NCBI GenBank assembly: GCA_903905685.1 | Contig: CAIVHI010000451.1 | Coordinates: 1 to 33,738, forward strand | Length of the DNA: 33,738 bases | Source: an uncultured Bacteroidota bacterium | GTDB lineage: Bacteria > Bacteroidota > Bacteroidia > Chitinophagales > Chitinophagaceae | Direction of reading: 5' to 3' | Shown here: piece after piece, positions 8,888 through 17,611 of the stretch | How the letters are laid out: each line of letters starts with the position of its first letter | Position numbering within the stretch: position 1 is the stretch's first letter | Notes under the pieces: generated by a model | The model's database searches: none | The model's input: the letters and a program-made list of their open reading frames with translations, nothing else | What the model was told of the DNA's origin: nothing | Position numbers and translations under genes: made by a program

Positions 8888-9895
8888 ATGTATGTATTGA
8901 AAAGCGAGATTACAGTGGGGCGATACCGCTTCAGCGGTGTTCAGGACGTGCGCATCAGCCGCAGCATCTACACCCCCGTCGAGTCGGCCATTATCCGTTT
9001 GCCGAGACGTGCATCGGTGGTGCGTGATGGGCGCGTCATGAACGAGCGGGTAGTAACGGGGAGGCAGTTTGAAATTGGCGATCAGGTGGACATCAGTTTG
9101 GGATATGGCACAGATGCACCAAGGCGCGAGTTCTCGGGATACCTGCAACGGATATTGCACGGCGACCACATTGTTTTGGAATGTGAGGGAGCATCGGCAT
9201 TGCTGAGGCAGAACGACATTACCGGTTTTTGGAAACGGGCCGGCTTGCCGGATTTGCTTCGAACAGCGGCCTTGGGCTTGCCGGGCGGGGTGGACATCCC
9301 GATATGTTGTACTGCCGACTTGACGTTTGAGAACGTGGTGGCAAGCCGCGTGACGGGATTGGCTTTTCTGGATATGCTGGTGGGCTATACCGATGGTGCC
9401 TTGGCCATCTATATTGATGCAGATGGAAGGTTATGCGCAACGCTGCCTTATAGCAATTCGGGGGGTGACATTCAAGTGGATGCAACATTCAAAATGGGCT
9501 ACAATACCCGAGGCGAGAGCGGGCTGCGGGCCCGAAACGGAGTGCGGCAACCCAGGATGGTGCGGTTGGCAAAGCGGACCGCCATCGGCGGGTTGATTTC
9601 AGCAACGAGCGGCAATGCGGGCGGAGTTTATGCGAAGACTTTGGGCCATTTGGCCGACCAAGCAACATTGGAAAAAGTAGCGCAGGAAAAAGCGGGCCGA
9701 TTCAACCATTCCGGTTACGAAGGGAGTTTACGGACCTTTCTTCGCCCACGCGTCGGTATTGGTGGATGGGTAGGCATTTACGATGCCAAGTATCCCAATA
9801 ACGACGGTATTTACCTTATAGAAGGACTGACGACGTTTTTTGGCGTTCTCGGCGCGGGCTATGAAATAGTGCCCGGCGTGAAGCACGGCGCATAA
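8888..9895 (+). CDS. Baseplate hub protein (gpD-like)
   Basis: 335 aa; VGRYRFSGVQDVRISRSIYTPVESAIIRLPR...GDQVDISLGYG...FSGYLQRI; precedes the spike gene. Confidence 0.65.
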   Translation: MYVLKSEITVGRYRFSGVQDVRISRSIYTPVESAIIRLPRRASVVRDGRVMNERVVTGRQFEIGDQVDISLGYGTDAPRREFSGYLQRILHGDHIVLECEGASALLRQNDITGFWKRAGLPDLLRTAALGLPGGVDIPICCTADLTFENVVASRVTGLAFLDMLVGYTDGALAIYIDADGRLCATLPYSNSGGDIQVDATFKMGYNTRGESGLRARNGVRQPRMVRLAKRTAIGGLISATSGNAGGVYAKTLGHLADQATLEKVAQEKAGRFNHSGYEGSLRTFLRPRVGIGGWVGIYDAKYPNNDGIYLIEGLTTFFGVLGAGYEIVPGVKHGA

Positions 9896-9908
9896 AACAA
9901 CAACCATT

Positions 9909-10457
9909 ATGAACAACAACACGGCGCGACTCGGCAGCATGATGCGGTCGCTTGGAGCGGGAGGGAGTAAGCTGATGACCGGAACCGTTGTTGCCGGCAG
10001 TGTAGACGATACCGACGGTACGTTTTCGGTGCGATTGACAACGGGTGGGCAGCAGGTAGACGGTATATTGCCCGGGTGCGTAAGCGGAGCCGACGGTGTG
10101 ATATGTTTCCCTGAAGACGGTGCAGACGTAGTGCTGATTGAAGTAGGCGACAGCGGAGGCATCATGATGTTGTCGGCATCGAGGCTCACTAAGGTCGTCG
10201 TTACGACGGGTTCGTCGAAGGTAGAGGCAAAAGCCGACGAGGTTAAGGTACAGGTGGGCGGCACAGTGTTGTGCATATCGGGGTCGGGAGTGGCCATCGG
10301 TAGTGCCACGGAGAGCCTCTTGGCGGTGTTGGGCGACCTCATGAGTGCGTTGGCCGTGCTTACCGTTCCCACGGCGTCGGGAGTGAGCGGTGTGCCGGTG
10401 AATGCATCGGACTTTGTGGGCTTGAGTACCCGACTGAATGTCATTTTGACCAATTGA
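9909..10457 (+). CDS. Baseplate spike/assembly protein V-like (OB-fold)
   Basis: GTVVAGSVDDTDGTFSVRLTTGGQQVDGILPGCVSGADGVICFPEDGADVVLIEVGDSGGIMML is OB-fold gpV-like. Confidence 0.6.
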   Translation: MNNNTARLGSMMRSLGAGGSKLMTGTVVAGSVDDTDGTFSVRLTTGGQQVDGILPGCVSGADGVICFPEDGADVVLIEVGDSGGIMMLSASRLTKVVVTTGSSKVEAKADEVKVQVGGTVLCISGSGVAIGSATESLLAVLGDLMSALAVLTVPTASGVSGVPVNASDFVGLSTRLNVILTN

Positions 10458-10491
10458 CCTATTGCAACACAACCTAAAAACAACGTAGGAT

Positions 10492-10806
10492 ATGCCTATC
10501 GAGATGATTGACATTCGGCTGGACGACGATGAGGATATGCTGGTTTTGGCGGGCGACCTGTGGTGTTCGGAAAGCACCGCTGAGCACCAACGCCAGTTGA
10601 TACTCAACGACAAAGGAGATTTTAAAGAGAACCCGGACATGTGTGTGGGGGCGGCGCGCTATCTGGACGACGAAGGTGCCAAGGAACTTGCCCGCGCCAT
10701 AAGCGTAGAACTGGTGCGCGATGGCATGGAGGTAGTCTCCATAGTTCAGGAGGGCGGCTTGCTGAAGACCCACGCATTTTACCGACAAACACCTAATAGA
10801 CGATGA
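10492..10806 (+). CDS. gp25/W-like baseplate wedge candidate
   Basis: 104 aa; DIRLDDDEDMLVLAGDLWCSESTAEHQRQLILNDKGDFKENPDMCVGAARYLD; position between spike and gpX-like genes. Confidence 0.45.
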   Translation: MPIEMIDIRLDDDEDMLVLAGDLWCSESTAEHQRQLILNDKGDFKENPDMCVGAARYLDDEGAKELARAISVELVRDGMEVVSIVQEGGLLKTHAFYRQTPNRR

Positions 10807-11030
10807 ATACCCTGGTTGTACAACCCAATCAATCGGCAACGGATGTAGCGTTGCAGGCATATGGAAGTTTGGAGTGCCTAATGGACCTGATGCTGGCCAA
10901 TGGGCGGAGCGTTACGGCCCCCCTCGAAACAGGCACGATGCTCGCGGTGCCCGAGCATCGGCAGGTGCAACCCGACGTGTTGGCCTATTTCAAAGACCAC
11001 GGCACAGTGGTAGCGACCAAGGGAGCGTAG
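10803..11030 (+). CDS. LysM-like tail protein (gpX-like)
   Basis: 75 aa; VVQPNQSATDVALQAYGSLECLMDLMLANG...LETGTMLAVPE; start overlaps the previous stop (ATGA). Confidence 0.6.
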   Translation: MNTLVVQPNQSATDVALQAYGSLECLMDLMLANGRSVTAPLETGTMLAVPEHRQVQPDVLAYFKDHGTVVATKGA

Positions 11031-11056
11031 TGTAAACATTAAAACAGCAATAGACT

Positions 11057-11908
11057 ATGGCAAGGACGATAGCAGTAATCAGACAATCCATTATCGATGC
11101 CAAGAACGGCATCAACCCTATGTTGCCGCTTACGGGCGACAATCCGTTGGCGGCTTTGAATAGCACGAGCAGCGTAGCGTTATGGCGGCTATGGGTGTAT
11201 GTAACGGCGGTGAGTATTTGGGCGTTGGAGAACCTGTTTGACTACCACAAGGCAGAAGTGGCCAACCTCATTGGCACCGAGAAGCCCCACACCCTGCAAT
11301 GGTATGTGGGCAAGGCGCGAGCCTTTAGGTATGGATACGCCCTTGCCCCCGACAGCGACCACTATGCGGTGACCCTTTCAGACCCGGCAGCAAATGTGGT
11401 GAAATATGCCGCGGCCACCGAGCTAGACACCCAAATCAGGATTAAAGCTGCCACTACAACCGGCGGGGGTGATTTGGCGCCACTTTCCGGGCCGCAGTTG
11501 GCGGCACTCACCGCTTACATGAACCGGGTAAAGGATGCCGGAGTGCGGATGCAGATTACCAGCGGCAATCCCGACAAATTGAGGTTAGCGTTGCGAATAT
11601 ACTACGACCCATTGGTGCTGGACGCATTAGGGGCACGGCTCGACGGCACGGCGGCAGACCCGATAAAGACAGTCGTAGGCCAATTCCTGACGAGTCTACC
11701 GTTCAATGGATTGTTTGTAGTCTCCCGGCTGGTATCGGCATTGCAGGCGGTAGATGGTGTAGTGAATAGCGAAGTGGTTGGCGCAATGGCCACATACGGG
11801 TCGCTACCCTATGTGGGCATCGTTTCGGAGTACTTGCCCGATTCGGGCTATATGGTGTTGGAGACTGGAGGACTCACCATCGCTTACCTGCCACATGCGC
11901 CCATTTAA
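11057..11908 (+). CDS. Baseplate J-like protein
   Basis: 283 aa; position after gpX-like; domain layout with C-terminal TVVGQFLTSLPFNGLFVVSRLVSALQAVDGVVNSEV typical of the gpJ class. Confidence 0.6.
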   Translation: MARTIAVIRQSIIDAKNGINPMLPLTGDNPLAALNSTSSVALWRLWVYVTAVSIWALENLFDYHKAEVANLIGTEKPHTLQWYVGKARAFRYGYALAPDSDHYAVTLSDPAANVVKYAAATELDTQIRIKAATTTGGGDLAPLSGPQLAALTAYMNRVKDAGVRMQITSGNPDKLRLALRIYYDPLVLDALGARLDGTAADPIKTVVGQFLTSLPFNGLFVVSRLVSALQAVDGVVNSEVVGAMATYGSLPYVGIVSEYLPDSGYMVLETGGLTIAYLPHAPI

Positions 11909-11960
11909 TGGCGACAGAACATGACGCTACTATTTTTCATTCCCTTAATCTTACAAGACG

Positions 11961-12458
11961 ATGAGCATATTCGACCTTGACTTTAACGAGTTGGTAAAGC
12001 AATTGGTGCCGGTGCGGTTACGCCTGCCTAAAACCATGCGGTGGCTGCGTTGCTTGGTGGTTCCGATTGCCGAACTGCACACCACATTTTCCGGAAACCG
12101 GCGTGACAACCTGTATTGGGTGGGCCACAACAGCCAAGTGGTTTATTTGCAGGCAGTGCTCAACGACACCTTTGATTCGGCGTTGCGGCGAATCCAAATT
12201 ACGGACGGTAATGTTACGGACCCGGTTTACATTTTCCTAAAGCCAGAAGAACACCCCAGGCGGTTGCCACTTTTAGCGGAAGCGGCAGTCTATGGCAATC
12301 CGTTGTGGCTTTATACGGGGGCAGAGTGTGCGGGGTCGGAGTTTTGCTTTGTGGTGAAAGTGCCCACGGCATTGGTCTTCGACCTCGTCAGACTGCGGGC
12401 ATTGACCGATAAATACCGCCTTCCCGGAAAGGGCAACTATTCGGTACAGGTATATTGA
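11961..12458 (+). CDS. Phage tail protein (gpI-slot)
   Basis: 165 aa between gpJ-like and fibre genes. Confidence 0.45.
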   Translation: MSIFDLDFNELVKQLVPVRLRLPKTMRWLRCLVVPIAELHTTFSGNRRDNLYWVGHNSQVVYLQAVLNDTFDSALRRIQITDGNVTDPVYIFLKPEEHPRRLPLLAEAAVYGNPLWLYTGAECAGSEFCFVVKVPTALVFDLVRLRALTDKYRLPGKGNYSVQVY

Positions 12459-12490
12459 CATCAATCCCATCATCAAAAAAGGTACATGAC

Positions 12491-13321
12491 ATGAAAAAAA
12501 TAGATTTTTCTCATCCGGGAGGTTTCCCATTGACCCAGAACGAGCTGGACTTTCTTCAAGGAGCCTATTTGGAATGTTTGAATGCCTTTGCGGGCATGGG
12601 CGTGGGAGATGCCGCGCCGGTCATCATCAGCGGCATGGACTATACGGTTCCTTCGCCCGGCGAAGTTTCGGTTGCCGATGGTTGGTTTTTTCGCAATGGA
12701 GAGCTTATCCGGTTCAATGGGGGGCGGCAGACCCTTGGCGTTGGTACTGTGGCCATTATTGAAGTGGTTACCGAGGTTCAGAACCGCACCTATTACGATG
12801 GGTCGAGTTATCCCGCAATACTGGAGAAGCAAGCCGTCTTGCGTACCGGTCTGCCAATGTCAGACGTGACGCGATTTCCCTATAGTGCCTTCAAGACCTT
12901 CCACTTCGCATTTGGGCAACGTGGGCGGGAAGCCAATTGGGGAACAATAACCGTGAGCACAGACCCTACTGTTGGTGGAGTGACGGGGACGATATCCTAT
13001 AAGAAGAACCTCTTGACGGGCGTGCTCCAAATCAAAGGTTCGCTGTCGGCGGCAAATGCGCAGAATTTCGCTGCATCGCCCTATACGGGCAGTTATTTGG
13101 CAGGCACCCTCCCGACGGGATACACACCCGGTTCGAATACACCCCTAACAGCCTACCGCTATTTGTCGGCCATGGTGAAAGATGATTTGGGAGTGGCTTG
13201 GATCAATGAAGTCAAGGTGACGGTAACCACATCGGGACAAGTATTGGTGGCATGGATAAGGCCCGATGCCGCCGTGGCCGGTTACGAAATCGTTTTCAAC
13301 AGTATGATTCCGCTGGATTGA
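12491..13321 (+). CDS. Tail fibre / receptor-binding candidate
   Basis: ATG 12491 in frame with ORF 12455..13321; N-terminal MKKIDFSHPGGFPLTQNELDFLQGAYLECLNAFAGM, Gly/Thr/Ser-rich beta-type C-terminus. Confidence 0.55.
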   Translation: MKKIDFSHPGGFPLTQNELDFLQGAYLECLNAFAGMGVGDAAPVIISGMDYTVPSPGEVSVADGWFFRNGELIRFNGGRQTLGVGTVAIIEVVTEVQNRTYYDGSSYPAILEKQAVLRTGLPMSDVTRFPYSAFKTFHFAFGQRGREANWGTITVSTDPTVGGVTGTISYKKNLLTGVLQIKGSLSAANAQNFAASPYTGSYLAGTLPTGYTPGSNTPLTAYRYLSAMVKDDLGVAWINEVKVTVTTSGQVLVAWIRPDAAVAGYEIVFNSMIPLD

Positions 13322-13385
13322 TTCCACGGGGCGAGCGGGCCCCGAGACTGCGGATGGCGTCAACAACAACCAATGCAGGCAAATT

Positions 13386-14882
13386 ATGATCAGCGCAGCA
13401 GAGAAGGCATCGTTAGGCCAATGGAAGCGAAAATTGGAGATGATATCGGACACGGAAATGCCGTTTTCGGATGAAACGGAGACCCAGCGGCGGGAGCGGT
13501 TGGTGCGGTTGGAGGCCGATACCGAGGCTTGGTTCAAATACTATTTCCCTAAGTTTACCTATGCACGGGCTGCACCATTCCACTTGGCGGCGACCCGGCG
13601 CATATTGGTACATCCCGAATGGTTTGAAGTGCGGCTATGGAGCCGTGAATTGGCGAAGAGCACCCGAACCATGATGGAAGTGCTCTACCTGTGTCTCACG
13701 GGGAGAAAGAAATACATATTGCTCATCAGCAACAGTCTGGACAATGCGGTGCGGTTGTTGGAGCCCTATAAGCTGAATTTGGAGAGCAATAGGCGTTTAA
13801 TATCGGACTATGGCGAGCAGGAAAATCCCGGCAATTGGACGATGGCCGAATTCACGACATTTTCCGGCGTTGCATTTCGTGCACTCGGGGCGGGGCAGAG
13901 CCCACGGGGCACCCGCAATGGAGAGACACGACCGGACGTCATCATCTTCGATGACTTGGACACCGACGAAGACTGCCTGAATCCGGATATTGTAGCGAAG
14001 AAATGGCGTTGGGTGGAAGAAGCCGCCATCGGTACCCGATCGGTATCGACGCCAACCCTGATTCTGTTTTGCGGCAACCGTATTGCCAGAGACTGTTGCG
14101 TGGAGCGGGCGGTGAAATTTGCCGACTATGCCGATGAAGTGAACATCCGCGACAAAAACGGTGTGTCTTCTTGGGCCGAGAAAAACAGTGAAGACGATAT
14201 TGAGCGCGTGTTGGCCCAAAAGAGCTATGCGGCCGTACAGAAGGAGTATTTCAATAATCCTGTAAATGAAGGGGCGGTGTTCAAGACCATGGCCTACAAG
14301 CCGGCGTGCAAGATGGAGGACTACAGGTTATTGGTATGCTATACCGACCCGTCTTATAAGGACACCAACGACTACAAGGCAACGGTATTGGTAGGTATGT
14401 GGCAGGGGGAGTTTCACGTCATCAGGTGTTTCCTGCAACAGACCACGTCGGCCAACATGATAGATTGGCATTACATGGTGATGGACATGGTGGGGGCTTG
14501 TTCGTGTCATTATTACATGGAGTCGGGCTTTATGCAAGACGTGCTGATTCGGGAAATCAATGAAGCGGCCAAGAAACGGGGCCGCATCATCCCATTGATG
14601 GGCGATACTCGGAAGAAGAAGGACAAGTTCACCCGGATAGAGTGTTTGTTGGAGCCTTTGAACAGGAACGGGAACCTTTTCTTGAATGAAGCCTACCGCA
14701 ACGACCCGAATATGATGCGGCTGGCGGAACAGTTTACTGCGTTCTCGCCGGGCAGCCGCGCCCACGATGACGGTCCGGATGCCGTGGAGGGTGCGGTATG
14801 GATATTGAACCAAAAGGCCGGGCGCACCATGAATGAGGAAATTGTCTGCTTTACAAAGACCCGGGGCTTGGAGCGGTTTTGA
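13386..14882 (+). CDS. Phage terminase large subunit
   Basis: Variant Walker A WSRELAKSTRT, Walker B DVIIFDDLD, nuclease motifs VCYTDPSYK and HDDGPDAVEGAVW. Confidence 0.85.
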   Translation: MISAAEKASLGQWKRKLEMISDTEMPFSDETETQRRERLVRLEADTEAWFKYYFPKFTYARAAPFHLAATRRILVHPEWFEVRLWSRELAKSTRTMMEVLYLCLTGRKKYILLISNSLDNAVRLLEPYKLNLESNRRLISDYGEQENPGNWTMAEFTTFSGVAFRALGAGQSPRGTRNGETRPDVIIFDDLDTDEDCLNPDIVAKKWRWVEEAAIGTRSVSTPTLILFCGNRIARDCCVERAVKFADYADEVNIRDKNGVSSWAEKNSEDDIERVLAQKSYAAVQKEYFNNPVNEGAVFKTMAYKPACKMEDYRLLVCYTDPSYKDTNDYKATVLVGMWQGEFHVIRCFLQQTTSANMIDWHYMVMDMVGACSCHYYMESGFMQDVLIREINEAAKKRGRIIPLMGDTRKKKDKFTRIECLLEPLNRNGNLFLNEAYRNDPNMMRLAEQFTAFSPGSRAHDDGPDAVEGAVWILNQKAGRTMNEEIVCFTKTRGLERF

Positions 14883-14972
14883 ACCATTTGCATAGAGTCC
14901 AATCGAGATCGGCAATATTTATTGAGCTTTCCTTAACTTGGAACCTAAACTCGCAACGGTAATTTTACGCTG

Positions 14973-15503
14973 ATGAAAACGCGCATCTTTTTCCTTTTCT
15001 TTTGCTGGATGGCACTGGCCGGCCAATTACGGGCCCAAGACGATAAAGAACCCAAGGCCCAGTTGGTAGACAAAACCGACATCATTGCGTTCCACCGGCA
15101 GATATTGACCCTCAAGGAATATATGGATGAGCGTGCCAAGATACCCTCCCTCCAAAAAGCCAACAAAGTAACCGTAAAGGTGAAGGCCATTGTAGACTCT
15201 ACCGTGGATATGGATGCGGAGGAGGACGCGAAAGCCACGAAACTCAAGGGTTACATCAGGCAACAGATTGGAGACCAATCGGTGAACCTCTATGAAATAA
15301 CCTATGACCGAACGAAGAAAAAAATAACGGCGGTAGTTCCCACGGGAGACACCTTGGATAGTGCCGCTGCTGCCGTGAAGGCCAAGAAGCCGGAAGCCAA
15401 GAAAGCAACACCCCGTAAGGCCAAGGATGAAGACGATGATGCGGACGATGAAAAGTCCGTAAAAGGAAAGTCGAAAGGAAAGGACGCTGACGACGACAAT
15501 TAA
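14973..15503 (+). CDS. Secreted protein with charged low-complexity tail, within the phage block
   Basis: Signal peptide MKTRIFFLFFCWMALAGQLRAQ; Lys/Asp/Ala-rich C-terminus KDEDDDADDEKSVKGKSKGKDADDDN. Confidence 0.65.
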   Translation: MKTRIFFLFFCWMALAGQLRAQDDKEPKAQLVDKTDIIAFHRQILTLKEYMDERAKIPSLQKANKVTVKVKAIVDSTVDMDAEEDAKATKLKGYIRQQIGDQSVNLYEITYDRTKKKITAVVPTGDTLDSAAAAVKAKKPEAKKATPRKAKDEDDDADDEKSVKGKSKGKDADDDN

Positions 15504-15547
15504 CCTGCCCACCGGCATTATCAAACCACCTATAAAACCCTCAACTT

Positions 15548-15982
15548 ATGCCTATCATCTTATCGGCAGACCTTGCCATGTGCCTCCATGCCGAGACCAT
15601 AACGGAATTGGTGCGTGGCGACCAGACCATTTGCGACCGTGCGATAGCCGCTGCGGTAGGCGAATCCAAATTGTACTTGTCGAGATTTGACCTGCGGCAC
15701 CTGTTTGGCACCGACACAGAAGCTCCCACCGTTATAGATGAATTTCTGAAAATGCTGATTGCTGAGATGGCCGTTTGGAAAATCATAAGGTTATCGGGTA
15801 CAACGGCCAACGACGCGGTTTACAGAAAAGCTTACGAAGACGCATTGGCCAAGCTGACCGACATCAAGGAAGGTAAATTGACCCCCTGCGATTGGCCGTA
15901 TGCTGATGCCGGCGGGGAAGCACCCGTAGACGGTAACGCCATTGCCTGGTCAGGGAATCCGAAACGGGAGAACCACTACTAG
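15548..15982 (+). CDS. Phage gp36-like protein (DUF1320-like)
   Basis: 144 aa; ICDRAIAAAVGESKLYLSRFDLRHLFG...FLKMLIAEMAVWKIIRLSG...YRKAYEDALAKLTDIKEGKLTP. Confidence 0.65.
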   Translation: MPIILSADLAMCLHAETITELVRGDQTICDRAIAAAVGESKLYLSRFDLRHLFGTDTEAPTVIDEFLKMLIAEMAVWKIIRLSGTTANDAVYRKAYEDALAKLTDIKEGKLTPCDWPYADAGGEAPVDGNAIAWSGNPKRENHY

Positions 15983-15998
15983 ATGGCTCCCTTCGGCA

Positions 15999-16370
15999 TC
16001 ACCCTATCATTTCGACGAGGCCGCTATAGGCCAGTAGCGACAAGGAAATCAGCATGAACACGATGATTCTGGGGTAATGCGGTTTGCGTGTCTGCTTGGT
16101 GGCGAGGCGGCTTATCTTGAGGTTCAGTACGATGCCGATAAGCAACATCGCCAAAAAGACTAAGCCGAAGTATTTGACAGAGAACAACAACTTGACGCGG
16201 TCTTGCGGGAGATAGCCGTCCAACAGCAACGCGAGCCCATGCAGGATAAAGCAATTGAGCAGCGCCACCATGCAAAGCGAAAAAGCACATGACAACATGT
16301 TGTTTTTCGTCAACTTGAAGCACATCAAATATGCATCCTCTGTTACTTGTTTCATCTTATCGGTAAGCAC
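15999..16370 (-). CDS. Small integral membrane protein (3 predicted TM), possible moron
   Basis: 123 aa with hydrophobic segments CAFSLCMVALLNCFILHGLALLL, YFGLVFLAMLLIGIVL, IIVFMLISLSLLAYSGLV; opposite strand to all phage genes. Confidence 0.6.
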   Translation of the reverse strand: MLTDKMKQVTEDAYLMCFKLTKNNMLSCAFSLCMVALLNCFILHGLALLLDGYLPQDRVKLLFSVKYFGLVFLAMLLIGIVLNLKISRLATKQTRKPHYPRIIVFMLISLSLLAYSGLVEMIG

Positions 16371-16405
16371 TTAGCAGGCAATGGCAATTTGCCTCAAGTA
16401 TTTTT

Positions 16406-16413
16406 CAAAGGTA
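16406..16413 (-). promoter_or_regulatory. Bacteroidetes -7 box TACCTTTG (TAnnTTTG) upstream of the inverted membrane-protein gene
   Basis: CAAAGGTA on + strand, 36 bp upstream of the 16370 start; no clear -33 TTG found. Confidence 0.4.
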
Positions 16414-16476
16414 GAAATATAATCTCTTACGTTCGTTAAAAAAAATTCAAAAACCCTTGATGCTAATTTGTAGGAT

Positions 16477-17568
16477 ATGAAGAAGGATATCATAATTAAC
16501 GAATTGATAATACGGTCGGCAGACCGGGGCCGCAAAGATATAGCCAGTTGGCGCAATGCACTGAAGAGTGCAGAGTCGGTCTACTACCCCAACCGAAGCA
16601 GGCTGTATGACCTCTATGAAGACATCCTGCCCGACGGGCACTTGTCGGGCATCATTGGGAAGCGCATAGATGCGGTGTTGAACAAGCCGTTGTATTTTGA
16701 GAGTGACGGTAAAAAGCGGCCCGAGTTGGACGACCTTATGGCGACTGCGGGGTTTAGAAAGGTAGTGAGGACCATCATGGAGACCGTATTTTGGGGATTG
16801 TCGGGGTTGGAGTTTGTGCCCGGCAACAGTATGGAAGTGAATGTGCTTCCCCGCAAGCACATCAAGCCCGACTTGGGGATACTGGCGTTTGAACAAAACG
16901 GTACATCGGGAATGGCCTATCAGGACCTTGACAACGTCTGGATTATGGGCGACCCCGGCGACTTGGGGATCCTACTGAAGTGTGCACCCTACTGTTTGTA
17001 CAAAAGGGCGAGCATGGCCGACTGGGCACAATACATCGAGTTGTTTGGGCAGCCGGTCAAAATCATCAAGTACGACTCTTACGACGACCAAACGAAGGCC
17101 GAGCTGAAAAAGATACTCGATGAAAGCGGCAGCTCTCTGTCTATGATGATACCCAAGCAAGCCGACTTCGAGATGAAGGATGGCAAGCAGAACAACGGAG
17201 ATGGCAATTTGCAATTATCGTTTATCAAGGCCATGAACGAAGAGTTGTCCATCACCGTGCTTGGCAATACGGAGACCACGACGAGTGCCTACAGTACCGG
17301 CTATGCGCAAAGCAAGGTGCACCTGCAACAGCAGTTCGAAATTACGAAGAGCGACTTGGTTTATACGGCAGGGATGCTGAACCAGCCCAAATTCCTCAGC
17401 GTATTGGAGGCTTATGGATATCCCGTTGGCGGTGGACGATTTGTATTTTCGAAGGATACCGACATCGACTACTTGAAAGCCCGCATCGCCATAGATGCCG
17501 AAATCAACAAGATCGTGCCGTTGGGCCGTCAATATTGGCTGGACACCTACGGCATATGCGCAGAATAA
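16477..17568 (+). CDS. Phage portal protein (Mu gp29 / DUF935-like)
   Basis: DGHLSGIIGKRIDAVLNKPLYFES...ETVFWGLSGLEFV...LGNTETTTSAYSTGYAQSKVHLQQQFEI. Confidence 0.75.
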   Translation: MKKDIIINELIIRSADRGRKDIASWRNALKSAESVYYPNRSRLYDLYEDILPDGHLSGIIGKRIDAVLNKPLYFESDGKKRPELDDLMATAGFRKVVRTIMETVFWGLSGLEFVPGNSMEVNVLPRKHIKPDLGILAFEQNGTSGMAYQDLDNVWIMGDPGDLGILLKCAPYCLYKRASMADWAQYIELFGQPVKIIKYDSYDDQTKAELKKILDESGSSLSMMIPKQADFEMKDGKQNNGDGNLQLSFIKAMNEELSITVLGNTETTTSAYSTGYAQSKVHLQQQFEITKSDLVYTAGMLNQPKFLSVLEAYGYPVGGGRFVFSKDTDIDYLKARIAIDAEINKIVPLGRQYWLDTYGICAE

Positions 17569-17611
17569 ACCTCCAGATAAGACCACTTCAACCAGACCCC
17601 AACATACCGCT

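Noticed and set aside
5005-12458. T6SS or extracellular contractile injection system
   Set aside because: No AAA+ ATPase or T6SS membrane-complex/TssBC genes, and the tail genes are contiguous with phage head and packaging genes.
14938-14967. Promoter TTG-N19-TAATTTTA before 14973..15503
   Set aside because: The -7 box has one mismatch and is so close to the ATG that transcription would be leaderless; not listed as a feature.
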